Of a DNA stretch of 64,000 nucleotides, positions 52,645 through 61,289 are shown one piece after another. Where the stretch lies: contig NZ_CABPSN010000003.1 of NCBI RefSeq assembly GCF_902459565.1, forward strand, positions 186,001-250,000, read 5' to 3'. Origin of the DNA: Pandoraea aquatica (GTDB lineage Bacteria > Pseudomonadota > Gammaproteobacteria > Burkholderiales > Burkholderiaceae). The notes under the pieces are model-generated. The model searched no databases, was not told the DNA's origin, and worked only from the letters and a program-made list of their open reading frames with translations. The stretch's first letter is position 1. Each line of letters begins with the position of its first letter. The position numbers and the translations under genes were made by a program.

Positions 52645-54852
52645 TTAGTGCGTCAGCGTTGTTGTCAGTTCTGCCTCGACCGGAAGCGCATGCTTCATTT
52701 TGTTTTCAATGTGGCGGTAGCCGACGAAAGCCCCGGTGTGCTCGTTGAAGTCCAAGTCGACCAGCAAGCGCAGGCCCTTATAAACGCGATCCGGCTTGGC
52801 CAGCGGAATGTATCCCTTGTCTTTCAGCGCCGTACCAAACCTTTTGCCCGAATACGAAAAATTGAACTGCTGACTGCTCCACCACTTGAAGAATTTGAAC
52901 GTCTCCGTAAAGCGAATTTCACCTTCAGGGTCATCGCACGTGAACTCGTTGAGCCAGCTTCCCACAATGTCCATCTCGCCGCGATAGTCCGTTACCTCGT
53001 TCGAAATGACCTCAGGGTCCTGAAGCCTATGGCCATTGGCTTGCCACTGCCGACAACCTTCCAGCGCCCAGTTCAAAATTCCCGGCAGCTCCTCGCAAAG
53101 CTTGCGTTCGAGATCAGGATCACGCTGTTCGACGGGAACTGTCACAGTGAACGGAATCAACCTGAGACGGCGCCAGATTCCGTGATCAGCCCCTTTAACG
53201 GTCGGCTTGTGGTTGCCAGCAAGCCAGAGTTTGAACCGGGGTTTGAATTCAAAGAAATTCTGGTAAAGAAAGCGAGCGGTGATCATTTCCCCCCCGGTGT
53301 ACCACTTCACGGTTTTCTCGCTAAAGTGCCGTCCTTCTTCGACCTCGCTCATAGCAACGAACCGCTTGCCGACGAGGCGCGCGACTTCGCTACTGGCAGC
53401 ATTTTGTGAAAAGCCGTGTGATCCGGATTTTTCAAGCAGCATGTCACCGTTGGCTTGCGACCCGAGGTCACCAAACAGTGCGCGGAGAACGTTGAGGAAA
53501 GTTGACTTGCCGTTAGCCCCGCTGCCATACAGGAAGAACAGGCAGTGCTCGGTGATCTGAGCAGTCAGCGAGTAGCCGATCGCGCGGCGCAGGTACTCCA
53601 CCAGTTTCGTATCGCCAGCCATGATCTGCAGAAGGAACTTTTCCCATGTAGGGCAAGTTGCATGCTCGTCGTACTCGACCCCCGCCGTATAAGTAATGTG
53701 AAGCTCGGGACGTATCGGCATAAACTCGCCAGTGCGAAGGTCGACGATTCCATTTTTTGTCGGGAACAACCACTCGCCCTGATCGAGTTGTTCAGTCGAA
53801 ACCGCAATGTTCGGCTCCGATTTGAACAATTCGATAGCGTCCTTCATCGCCTTACTGCTCTGCGAGCGATAGGCGTGTTTGGACATTGCGCTTTGTGCGT
53901 TCCCTCCGAGGGCTTCGGCTTCCTCGTAAATAAGATCGATTAATGCACGGGCGAGCTGCTGAACCCAGAGCGTGTCAACGCGTTTCCACAGCCCTGAAGG
54001 TTGTTTCTCCAGCCATTGACCGGAGTCACTATGAAAGCGAAGCTCGTCTCCGAACAACTGACTAAGACGGCGTGCATTTCCAAGATCGGTCAGATCCTTC
54101 ATCACCGTGCCGCTTTTCTTATGTGACTTGATGACGCTTGCGGCTACTTTTGCCACTTCGGACTCAGCTAAAGGCGGGCGGCAGAATGCGATATTGAAGT
54201 CGATGAGTTCGTCTTGCAGACGGCCATAGTCCAGCCCGCGATTGAGCAATGCGAATGCGTGCAACATCACATTGTGATTGCGGCTACCGGTGGCATACGT
54301 TTCGCCGCGAGCTATCGTTTCGCGCTTCTTGGACGGCGCACGAATCAGATCGATTAACCAGACCGGTGCGTCTGCGATGGGGACGAGCTTGTCTTCCCAC
54401 GCGTAGAGCCCGTTTTCCAAACGCGAGGGAGGGGCGACGCAATACCCTCCCTCTGCACGAATATCAATGCCGGGACGAAGATCGACCTTATTCGCTACTG
54501 TCACCCCCTCGGGGTAGTAGAAGAGCATGTGAGATCCGCCTGAGGGAGTCCTTGCGATCCGCGTTTTGGGAAGACTTCCATGCTCGCTCTCAATTTGCAC
54601 GAGCGATTGCATACCATCCTTGCCGTTCTTGACGTCAATATCGACCACGAGCAGACGGCCGGAGATTGCCCCCGTCGCGTATGCAATGTTGGAATCCCGG
54701 AATTTCTCTGCCCAGACAGAATGGGTTGCGAGATCGAGGCTTGCATCCTTGAAGCCATGATCCGTCAACGGAATCTTGGAATTCGAGCGGATAGGAATCG
54801 ACGCGAGGCCTTCCGCAGCAAGTTCCGTGAATTTTTGGAGGTGATTTTTCAT
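52645..54852 (-). CDS. P4-type bifunctional primase-polymerase / D5-like helicase
   Basis: A 735-residue replication protein. The N-terminal AEP PrimPol domain has IPIRSNSKIPLTDHGF, the metal DxD in LVVDIDVKNG near residue 70, SGGSHMLF and DIRAEGGYCVAPPS. A D5_N-type linker follows. Then comes an SF3 helicase with Walker A YGSGANGKSTFLN and sensor regions (LWLAGNHKPTVKGADHG), ending in the usual winged-helix part. It would start autonomous replication of the excised element, as P4 alpha protein does. Confidence 0.93.
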   Translation of the reverse strand: MKNHLQKFTELAAEGLASIPIRSNSKIPLTDHGFKDASLDLATHSVWAEKFRDSNIAYATGAISGRLLVVDIDVKNGKDGMQSLVQIESEHGSLPKTRIARTPSGGSHMLFYYPEGVTVANKVDLRPGIDIRAEGGYCVAPPSRLENGLYAWEDKLVPIADAPVWLIDLIRAPSKKRETIARGETYATGSRNHNVMLHAFALLNRGLDYGRLQDELIDFNIAFCRPPLAESEVAKVAASVIKSHKKSGTVMKDLTDLGNARRLSQLFGDELRFHSDSGQWLEKQPSGLWKRVDTLWVQQLARALIDLIYEEAEALGGNAQSAMSKHAYRSQSSKAMKDAIELFKSEPNIAVSTEQLDQGEWLFPTKNGIVDLRTGEFMPIRPELHITYTAGVEYDEHATCPTWEKFLLQIMAGDTKLVEYLRRAIGYSLTAQITEHCLFFLYGSGANGKSTFLNVLRALFGDLGSQANGDMLLEKSGSHGFSQNAASSEVARLVGKRFVAMSEVEEGRHFSEKTVKWYTGGEMITARFLYQNFFEFKPRFKLWLAGNHKPTVKGADHGIWRRLRLIPFTVTVPVEQRDPDLERKLCEELPGILNWALEGCRQWQANGHRLQDPEVISNEVTDYRGEMDIVGSWLNEFTCDDPEGEIRFTETFKFFKWWSSQQFNFSYSGKRFGTALKDKGYIPLAKPDRVYKGLRLLVDLDFNEHTGAFVGYRHIENKMKHALPVEAELTTTLTH

Positions 54853-54887
54853 GATAAATAAAATAAGGATTCCTAAATTATTGATGG

Positions 54888-54917
54888 GCTGTGCTGCCTA
54901 AAATTAGACGGCACAGC
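54888..54917. promoter_or_regulatory. Inverted repeat upstream of the primase gene
   Basis: GCTGTGC (54888-54894) and GCACAGC (54911-54917) flank an AT-rich loop, 36 bp before the primase start. Candidate operator or replication-related site. Confidence 0.45.
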
Positions 54918-54957
54918 TTGCGATCTATTTCTGTCGTTTACGTGATTTCGCTTGTGT

Positions 54958-55428
54958 TCAGAGCGAGATGTTCATTTCCCTCGGGTTGGGGAGAATGTTC
55001 GTCATATCAACGTGATAGATGTGCTTGCAGACAGCGCAAAGTACGCCTTGAGCTTCTGCCTGAGGGCCGACGGTAGTGGCGGTGGGTTGGGGGGCCTCGT
55101 GTGCAGGGCAGAACACCACGGTGCCGGGGCTGAAGCAGCAAAGGGGCATCAGATCACCGTCGGCGTGACGGATCGGCGATTCTCCCCAGAGATCGTAGGA
55201 GATCGAGAGATCACAAAGGGGGCCGAAGGTCTGATGGAACTGAGCGAGTTGACGCTGTGACTTCGCTTGCATGCGACGCTCGAATTCATCCATTTCGCGT
55301 TGGCATGCGTCGTCTTCGTCGAAGAACTCAACGATGAGGGGCGATTTCCGAGCTTTAGGTGCCGAATTGCGGCGAGATGTTGCGAGTTGCCGAGTGGCAG
55401 GATGATGCGGTTTGAGCTGTGAATTCAT
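54958..55428 (-). CDS. Hypothetical protein with C-terminal Cys pairs
   Basis: A 156-residue protein from the ATG at 55428 with AAGGAT upstream. The N-terminus is basic, the middle has an acidic helix (EFFDEDDACQREMDEFERRMQ), and the C-terminal half holds MPLCCFS, VVFCPAHE and VLCAVCKHIYHV, possibly a zinc site. It lies directly upstream of the primase, in the same direction. Similar in spirit to the protein at 52129. Not recognised. Confidence 0.7.
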   Translation of the reverse strand: MNSQLKPHHPATRQLATSRRNSAPKARKSPLIVEFFDEDDACQREMDEFERRMQAKSQRQLAQFHQTFGPLCDLSISYDLWGESPIRHADGDLMPLCCFSPGTVVFCPAHEAPQPTATTVGPQAEAQGVLCAVCKHIYHVDMTNILPNPREMNISL

Positions 55429-55493
55429 GTTCGATCCTTCTGGCAAAAAATTAATAAAAATAATTTGCTATACGGACGAACGTAGCTTGTCGC

Positions 55494-55557
55494 CCTGTAT
55501 AGCGGTTCAAACTGCCCGTTAACATCAACGTGCAGACTCGAACCAAGGCTATACAGG
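55494..55557. repeat. Long inverted repeat, candidate origin or operator
   Basis: CCTGTATAGC followed by GGTTC pairs with GAACC, a 3-nt bulge and GCTATACAGG. Arms at 55494-55508 and 55540-55557, 31 bp apart. Confidence 0.65.
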
Positions 55558-55564
55558 TCGATTG

Positions 55565-55584
55565 ACTGACCGAGACCGGTCAGT
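55565..55584. repeat. Second inverted repeat
   Basis: ACTGACC-GAGACC-GGTCAGT, 7-bp perfect arms, 8 bp after the longer inverted repeat. Confidence 0.6.
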
Positions 55585-56152
55585 TAGTCGCATAGCTACC
55601 TGCGACATACCGTCTTGCTTAAGGACGGCTTCCTATCAACCCCTATCACCCGCGATATTTTTTATTGTTCTTGCGGGGTCGAGAGCATGCTCCCTTGGAG
55701 GACGCGAATAATCACACGCCTCCGAAAATTTGTCAAACGGTCAGCAGGCCGCACCGGGTGCCCGAGCATCGCGCTCCCCACTTTGGTTTTGACGATTAAA
55801 CGATCTTCTTCGAAATACAAAGATATGTCTGTATGTATGACAGAGCGTAAACACTTTTGTCAGATCGATGAAATCGTTTAATTGTCAAAAATCGAGGTTG
55901 CTTGCCTCCTCAGAAAGCTGCGGCTGGTCCTACGGCAGATTCTTCAGAAGCTGATGATCTGCTTCGGCGATCCTCGAGAATTCAACGGGATAGCAGTTTA
56001 GGTACGGAGGGTGACGTGAAAACTGTCACTGTTGCTCGCCGGATTCACGGCAGGGGCATCGTGGGAGGCCGTTCGATGCTGCAACTTGCCGTTGCCCTGA
56101 TGTTCCGTTCGAGGGACCGTGTTCGCACTTACAAAACCTCTGAGGTGCGATT

Positions 56153-56425
56153 ATGGTTGAACAAAAGCAGACGGTTGTGGGCAGCAAGGAAGACAAGACC
56201 AGCAAGCAGACGGCAGCCGATCAGAAGCGGAGCGCGACAGTCGATGCTCCGCCGACAAAGATGGAACTCGCTACGGAGATATACAAGCGCATGAGGGCGG
56301 TGAAGGATGTCACTCGAAAGGACATCATCGAGAAGTTCATCGTGGACGTGAAGCTGACGAAAGCGGGGGCGAGTACCTACTATCAGATGATCAAGGCGAA
56401 GCATGAGCCGATCGGTAAGAAATAG
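56153..56425 (+). CDS. Small basic protein, possible DNA-binding
   Basis: A 90-residue Lys-rich protein. A charged disordered N-terminus (about 35 residues) is followed by a helical domain, MELATEIYKRMRAVKDVTRKDIIEKF, then LTKAGASTYYQMIKAK. The shape suggests a small winged-helix or nucleoid-like DNA-binding protein, but no family is recognised. A strong terminator follows. Confidence 0.65.
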   Translation: MVEQKQTVVGSKEDKTSKQTAADQKRSATVDAPPTKMELATEIYKRMRAVKDVTRKDIIEKFIVDVKLTKAGASTYYQMIKAKHEPIGKK

Positions 56426-56458
56426 AAATGGCTTGGTCTGCTGGCCGATCAATCAATG

Positions 56459-56483
56459 GGCTCCCTCGGGAGCCTATTTTTTT
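56459..56483 (+). terminator. Intrinsic terminator after the small basic protein gene
   Basis: GGCTCCC-TC-GGGAGCC stem followed by TATTTTTTT. Confidence 0.85.
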
Positions 56484-56562
56484 ACCTGAAGTGATTGTGT
56501 CTATGGGCTGTCACCGATGCTCGGCATCGATTTCATTCGACTCGTCAGCATCCGCATCCGGG

Positions 56563-56796
56563 TTACGGATCCACAATGTCGCTATCAATTGCGAGCCGAA
56601 TCTCGCGTAGCAACTCCCTTACGATCAAGTCCAAAGGTTCGGACTTCGGTAGCTTCATGTTCCTGCTGCCAAGCGGCTCGATAAGCTCGACGCCGTCGAG
56701 CGGGTTCACTGATATCGTGATTGCCCAAGTTTCTGCTTGCCCACAAATTTCAATAAGAATTCTGCAACCGCGATATGTTTCGTTCAGATTGATCAT
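56563..56796 (-). CDS. Small hypothetical protein
   Basis: A 77-residue protein from the ATG at 56796; starts up to 56832 are open. It has alternating hydrophobic strands and a C-terminal amphipathic helix (DLIVRELLREIRLAIDSD), more natural than the overlapping rightward frame. Function unknown. Confidence 0.5.
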   Translation of the reverse strand: MINLNETYRGCRILIEICGQAETWAITISVNPLDGVELIEPLGSRNMKLPKSEPLDLIVRELLREIRLAIDSDIVDP

Positions 56797-56997
56797 GAGC
56801 GAGTCTCTGGCGGCTATCGGATTACCCAACAAAGATGACTGGGTGGAACGAATTTTTTCTGATGATTTTGTATGGCTATAGAAGCAAGTTGCGTGTCAGA
56901 AGGCCACAGGGCTCTCTCGCTATATTGGTTGGCGAAGTAGATAGCGAATCTTGGGGCCTTTGCTGACACTCGCGCTGAGCTGGTTCGGAGGTGTCCC

Positions 56998-57462
56998 ATG
57001 AAGCAATCGCGTCGTTGTGCGTCCTGCGGGAAGTCCTTTCTCCCGCGTCCGAATGTTCCGCATCAAGCCTACTGCTCATCTCCGCTTTGCCAGCGAGAAA
57101 GACGCTATCGGTGGCACAAGCAACAGCTCGCCGTCGATTCTGATTATCGAGCGAACCAGCGACACGCGCAACTGGCTTGGCACGAGAGGAATCCCGATTA
57201 CTGGAGAGAGTATCGCGAACAACATCCCGACTATTGTCAACGGAATCGCGATCAACAACATCTGAGAAACTCCCGACGATCAAAATCTCAAGTTGCAAAG
57301 CCTGACGAGTCACCTGTATTGCACCAGATGCCAGGCGGCGTGTATCGGCTCAAGTTGTTGATCCCTTCCCCGATTGCATCGACTGACGAGTATCTCGTCA
57401 AAATCTCCGTTCTCTCAGTCGTGTCTCCAGATGCTCAGCGATTGCAAAGAGATGACTTGTGA
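56998..57462 (+). CDS. Zinc-finger protein of recombinase/ParB cassette
   Basis: A 154-residue protein. The N-terminal CASCGKSFLPRP and AYCSSPLCQRERR supply four cysteines (7, 10, 26, 31) for one zinc. A repeated aromatic/charged pattern follows (DYRANQRHAQLAWHERNPDY; WREYREQHPDYCQRN). The C-terminal 50 residues are unlike the rest. I recall similar proteins next to recombinase and ParB genes in proteobacterial islands, but not a name. First gene of the rightward cassette 56998-60951. Confidence 0.8.
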   Translation: MKQSRRCASCGKSFLPRPNVPHQAYCSSPLCQRERRYRWHKQQLAVDSDYRANQRHAQLAWHERNPDYWREYREQHPDYCQRNRDQQHLRNSRRSKSQVAKPDESPVLHQMPGGVYRLKLLIPSPIASTDEYLVKISVLSVVSPDAQRLQRDDL

Positions 57463-57581
57463 AGCGGCGTGAGGTTGCCTGCTAATGTGAATCAGTAGCT
57501 TGCGGAGCTGCGCGTCGCAATATAGGCAGGCTCAGGGACTCGTTTGCCCGTTGGATCATCTTATGGTGGTGGAGTCGTAGT

Positions 57582-59147
57582 ATGCCGCTGGATCGACAAT
57601 ACGAGAGGGGCGATAAGCCTGCTGACCGATTAAGTGCGGCTGAGTACGTGCGGATGTCAACGGAACACCAGCAGTACTCCACTGAAAATCAACGTGTGAA
57701 GATACAAGAGTACGCGACTTTTCACGGGATAGAAATAGTAAGAACATTTGCCGACGAAGGGAAGAGCGGGCTCAAGATCGACGGTCGGCAGGCGCTTCAG
57801 GAGCTGATTCGCCAAGTTCAGAGCGGCAGTGCAAACTTCAATGTGATTCTTGTCTACGACGTCAGTCGCTGGGGGCGCTTTCAAGATTCTGACGAAAGTG
57901 CATATTACGAGTACATCTGTCGACGCGCCGGAATCCACGTCATCTATTGCGCTGAGCAATTCGAAAACGATGGCTCTCCTGTCTCCACCATCGTAAAGGG
58001 TGTTAAGCGTGCAATGGCTGGGGAATACAGTCGAGAACTATCGGCGAAAGTTTTCGCTGGCCAGTGTCGACTGATAGAGCTTGGATACCGACAAGGTGGA
58101 CTTGCCGGTTACGGTCTTCGTCGTGTGCTCGTCGATCAGCACGGGCTGGTGAAGACCGCTCTTGCGCGAGGCGAATATAAGAGTCTTCAGTCAGACCGGG
58201 TGATTCTTGTTCCGGGACCAGACGGAGAGGTCAGAATCGTCCAAATGATCTACCAGTGGTTTGTGGAGGAGTCGCTGAGTGAATCAGAAATCGCGATGCG
58301 TTTGAACAGCATGCGGATACGAACCGATCTCGAACGCGATTGGACACGCTCCACGGTGAGGGAGATTCTCACCAACGAGAAGTACATTGGCAATAACGTG
58401 TACAACCGGGTCTCGTTCAAACTCAAGGCTTGTCGAGTTGTCAATCCTGCGGACTCATGGGTGCGAAGAGAGCACGCATTTCAAGCCATTGTTCCTGCGG
58501 AAATGTTCTATACGGTTCAAGGCATCATGCGTGCCAGAGCTCGCAAATACTCTAACGACGAGCTGATAGAACGCCTCCGCAACCTCTATCTGCAACGGGG
58601 TCTTCTTTCCGGCGTCATCATTGACGAAACCGACGGTATGCCCTCCGCGTCGGTCTACATGCATCGATTCGGCAGTCTGATACGAGCATATAAGGCCGTG
58701 GGCTTTACTCCCGACAGAGACTACCGTTACGTGGAGGCGAATAGATTCCTGCGCAAGCTCCATCCGGAAATTGTCTCAACAACCGAGGGACGAATTGTTG
58801 ATCTGGGCGGAAGTGTTGAACGGGATGTCGCGACGGATGTTCTTACTGTCAACAACGAATTCACATGCTCAATCGTTCTAGCGAGATGTCAGTCCTACAT
58901 GAGTGGGCGACATTTTTGGAAGATCCGCTTTGACACGAGCCTGCTTCCTGACGTCACGGTTGCGGTGCGGTTGACTCCATCGAATGAAACCACGCTCGAC
59001 TACTACCTACTCCCCCGTCTCGATTTTTGCTTGCCAAGGATAAGCCTTCGAGAGAGGAATTCTATCGAGTTTGAAAGCTACCGATTTGATACGTTGGACT
59101 ACCTTTACGGGATGGCGCAGCGTGCACGTATTAGGAGGTCCGGGTGA
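57582..59147 (+). CDS. Large serine recombinase
   Basis: A 521-residue protein. The resolvase/invertase catalytic domain starts at residue 21 with YVRMSTEHQQYSTENQ (Ser26), then ADEGKSGLKIDGR and VYDVSRWGRF. The PF07508-type recombinase domain follows (YQWFVEESLSESEIAMRLN; WTRSTVREILTNEKYIGNNVYNR). The C-terminal 200 residues lack the usual zinc ribbon and coiled coil and instead form an unfamiliar domain. The ATG follows GGTGGTGGAG. Its stop overlaps the GTG start of the ParB-like gene. Confidence 0.93.
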   Translation: MPLDRQYERGDKPADRLSAAEYVRMSTEHQQYSTENQRVKIQEYATFHGIEIVRTFADEGKSGLKIDGRQALQELIRQVQSGSANFNVILVYDVSRWGRFQDSDESAYYEYICRRAGIHVIYCAEQFENDGSPVSTIVKGVKRAMAGEYSRELSAKVFAGQCRLIELGYRQGGLAGYGLRRVLVDQHGLVKTALARGEYKSLQSDRVILVPGPDGEVRIVQMIYQWFVEESLSESEIAMRLNSMRIRTDLERDWTRSTVREILTNEKYIGNNVYNRVSFKLKACRVVNPADSWVRREHAFQAIVPAEMFYTVQGIMRARARKYSNDELIERLRNLYLQRGLLSGVIIDETDGMPSASVYMHRFGSLIRAYKAVGFTPDRDYRYVEANRFLRKLHPEIVSTTEGRIVDLGGSVERDVATDVLTVNNEFTCSIVLARCQSYMSGRHFWKIRFDTSLLPDVTVAVRLTPSNETTLDYYLLPRLDFCLPRISLRERNSIEFESYRFDTLDYLYGMAQRARIRRSG

Positions 59148-60031
59148 AGACGCCTGAACTGCGGATGATTCCAGTGTCTGAGATAGAGGTTTTGAACCCT
59201 CGAGACAGGAACGTCGCTATCTTTAATGAGATCGTTGGCAACATAAGGAAGATTGGACTAAAGAAGCCAATTGTCGTGACACCGCGACGCCAATCGGATA
59301 ATTCCGAGCGCTATCTCTTGGTATGTGGAGAGGGGCGATTGAAAGCCTTTTGCTCTCTCGGTGAGGTCCTGATACCGGCATTGGTTGTCGATGTCAGCGA
59401 CGAGGACGCGTTGATCATGAGTCTGGCGGAGAACATCGCTCGTCACCAGAGTCGGCCGCTTGAATTGCTGAATGGCATCAAGCAACTTCAGGCAAAGGGC
59501 TACTCGGGCAAGCAGATTGCCGAGAAGACAGGCTTAACTTACGACTACATCCGGGGAATTTTGAGCTTGCTGGCACGTGGGGAGGAACGCCTCCTGGTGG
59601 CAGTGGAGCAGGGGCGTGTGCCGTTGAATACAGCGCTCGACATCATGGGGGCTGGAGAAAGCGATGATGCAGTTCAAGAAGCGCTTCAAAACGCTTATGA
59701 GACTGGCAAGCTTCGAGGGCGGCAGCTTGTCAACGCTCGCCGGCTTATCGAGCGACGAAAACAGCTTGGGAGATCGGCGACGCGATACCAATCTAAAGAG
59801 ACCAAAAACATATCTACGTCCAGCCTCGTTCGAATCTACCGTAATGAGGTTGAGCGCCAGAAAGCCCTTGTTCGTAAGGCCGAGTTCACCCAACAGAGAC
59901 TCCTATTTCTGGTAGGAGCGTTGCGCGAACTTTTTTCTGATGAGAATTTCGTAAATCTGCTCAGAGCGGAAGGATTAGCAACTCTACCCAAATATCTCGC
60001 AGAGCGAGTATGGCCGAGTGGGGGAGTCTGA
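59144..60031 (+). CDS. ParB-like N-terminal domain protein
   Basis: A 295-residue protein from a GTG overlapping the recombinase stop, with AGGAGG upstream. The ParB/Srx nucleotide-binding fold shows IPVSEIEVLNPRDRN, the GEGRLKA box (residues 62-68) and SLAENIARHQSRPLELLNGI. An HTH follows (SGKQIAEKTGLTYDYIRGIL). The C-terminus is helical. No ParA gene is present in the island, so a plain partition role is unlikely. It overlaps the next gene by 1 bp. Confidence 0.9.
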   Translation: MKTPELRMIPVSEIEVLNPRDRNVAIFNEIVGNIRKIGLKKPIVVTPRRQSDNSERYLLVCGEGRLKAFCSLGEVLIPALVVDVSDEDALIMSLAENIARHQSRPLELLNGIKQLQAKGYSGKQIAEKTGLTYDYIRGILSLLARGEERLLVAVEQGRVPLNTALDIMGAGESDDAVQEALQNAYETGKLRGRQLVNARRLIERRKQLGRSATRYQSKETKNISTSSLVRIYRNEVERQKALVRKAEFTQQRLLFLVGALRELFSDENFVNLLRAEGLATLPKYLAERVWPSGGV

Positions 60032-60951
60032 TGAGTAACGTGACTTTAGGGTTCATACCAACGCCGATTTCTGTGCCGATAGAAGACATACTTCTTTCGA
60101 AGAGCATCAAGGCGCACGTATCGTCATCGAGAAAGTTCCAGCAGATCATCGCGTCCATCAAGGAGGTCGGGATGATTGAGCCATTGTCGGTAACTCCCTC
60201 GGAGGTGGGGAACGGCGGGCAGTATGTGCTTTTGGATGGGCATCTTCGAATCCTTGCTCTGCAGCAACTAGGCGACACGCATGCTCTTTGCCTCGTAGCG
60301 ACCGACGACGAAAGCTACACGTACAACAATCGAGTTAATCGGATATCGTCAATACAGGAGCATCGAATGATCTGCCTTGCAATCGAGCGAGGAGTCGCTC
60401 CCGAGCAACTTGCGAAGGCACTCGCCGTCGACATCTCTTCGGTTAGGAGAAAAATAGGGTTGCTCGACGGGATATGCCCGGAGGCAATCGACCTTCTGAA
60501 GGACCGTCAGTTTTCCCCCGAGTTGTCGCGAGCCCTAAGAAAAATGAAGCCAATGCGGCAGGTGGAGTGCGTCGAGCTTATGAACTCCGTCAACAATTTG
60601 TCTGTGCCTTATGCGGAAGCGCTTCTCGTCGCAACACCGGAGAACCAATTGATTGCGGGAAGGAAGCCTGCGAAGCTTGCGGGGCTTTCGGCAGAACAAA
60701 TGTCGTTGATGGAAAGGGAGATGGGCAACCTCCAAGTCCAGTACAAGCTCGTGGAGCAGACGTACGGGCAAGATGTGCTGAATCTGGTAATTGCGAAGGG
60801 CTTTCTGTCGAAACTGATGGAGAATGAAGCTGTGCGTAGGTTCATCTCAAAGTATCAACCTGATCTGGTCGCTGAGTTCGAAGCAATCATCGCGACTCTT
60901 GCGCTAGATCAGCCTCATGTTAGCGAGCGTGTGCAGGCATCTTCGAAATGA
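60031..60951 (+). CDS. RepB-like ParB-family protein
   Basis: A 306-residue protein with the ParB-type N-terminal fold, in which the CTPase box reads DGHLRILAL (69-77), a form common in RepB-C-terminal proteins. An HTH (LAKALAVDISSVRRKIGLL) and a long helical C-terminal part of PF07506 type follow. The ATG overlaps the previous stop by one base. Last gene of the zinc-finger/recombinase/ParB/RepB cassette, 206 bp before the right attachment site. Confidence 0.88.
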   Translation: MSNVTLGFIPTPISVPIEDILLSKSIKAHVSSSRKFQQIIASIKEVGMIEPLSVTPSEVGNGGQYVLLDGHLRILALQQLGDTHALCLVATDDESYTYNNRVNRISSIQEHRMICLAIERGVAPEQLAKALAVDISSVRRKIGLLDGICPEAIDLLKDRQFSPELSRALRKMKPMRQVECVELMNSVNNLSVPYAEALLVATPENQLIAGRKPAKLAGLSAEQMSLMEREMGNLQVQYKLVEQTYGQDVLNLVIAKGFLSKLMENEAVRRFISKYQPDLVAEFEAIIATLALDQPHVSERVQASSK

Positions 60952-61157
60952 AATGCGTCTCGGTGGGCTGGCGATGATGAACGGGGTGCCTGCAGTGATT
61001 GCGGCACATACATGCATGTCGTTAGCTTCCGGAGCTATCTGCTGGAGCGGAAACTGGCGTCGCTATCAAACCCGCATGGCATGTGGACTTGAGTGTTGCC
61101 AGCAGAAGAGACGGGGTGAAACCCCGCGAGAATTGCGGCGTTGTATAACCCGTAGCG

Positions 61158-61196
61158 GCTTGGGAAGCTAGGGTATTACCATTATACGACGCCCGC
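61158..61196. repeat. Right attachment site (attR): duplicated tRNA-Gly 5' half
   Basis: An exact copy of 42886-42924: acceptor 5' strand, D arm and anticodon loop, without the 3' half. Not a functional tRNA. Confidence 0.95.
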
Positions 61197-61216
61197 TCTG
61201 ACGCACTGAGTCGGGG

Positions 61217-61244
61217 AGTTTAGCATAGCTTGGGGGCCGTGCAA
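61217..61244 (-). promoter_or_regulatory. Original tRNA-Gly promoter, now orphaned
   Basis: Read leftward: TTGCAC, a 16-bp spacer, TAAACT, then 20 bp to the duplicated tRNA 5' end. Before insertion this would have driven the tRNA gene. Confidence 0.5.
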
Positions 61245-61289
61245 CTGCCCATTGGGGCGATACGCCGACAGGCTGTCCCGTCCCTAACT

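Larger units (their letters stand above)
55429..56152. other. Long non-coding stretch, candidate replication/control region
   Basis: About 720 bp without a convincing gene; an 88-codon open frame at 55615-55881 looks unnatural. It starts with an A/T tract (55445-55480), then a long inverted repeat at 55494-55557 and a second at 55565-55584. It ends just before the small gene at 56153. Its place next to the primase operon suggests the element's origin and control region. Confidence 0.5.
42886..61196. mobile_element. 18.3-kb genomic island in tRNA-Gly(CCC)
   Basis: Flanked by a perfect 39-bp direct repeat of the tRNA 5' half. The interior has clearly lower GC than its flanks. It carries a tyrosine integrase, a P4-type primase-helicase, an OLD-family nuclease, XRE regulators, a large serine recombinase with two ParB-type genes, and many unknown genes. 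The integrase lies in the middle (50.9 kb), not beside an end, which suggests a composite of two elements or internal rearrangement. No structural phage genes or conjugation genes are seen. Confidence 0.93.
60952..61289. other. Right end of the island and junction
   Basis: No credible gene. It contains the right attachment site 61158-61196 and, beyond it, the original tRNA-Gly promoter region of the chromosome. Confidence 0.7.

Noticed and set aside
55615-55881. 88-codon rightward open frame
   Set aside because: No ribosome binding site, unnatural composition, overlaps the repeat-rich control region.
59144-60951. Plasmid-type ParAB partition locus
   Set aside because: Two ParB-fold proteins but no ParA ATPase and no clear centromere repeats nearby.
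61158-61196. Second tRNA-Gly gene
   Set aside because: Only the 5' half is present; it is the attachment-site duplicate.
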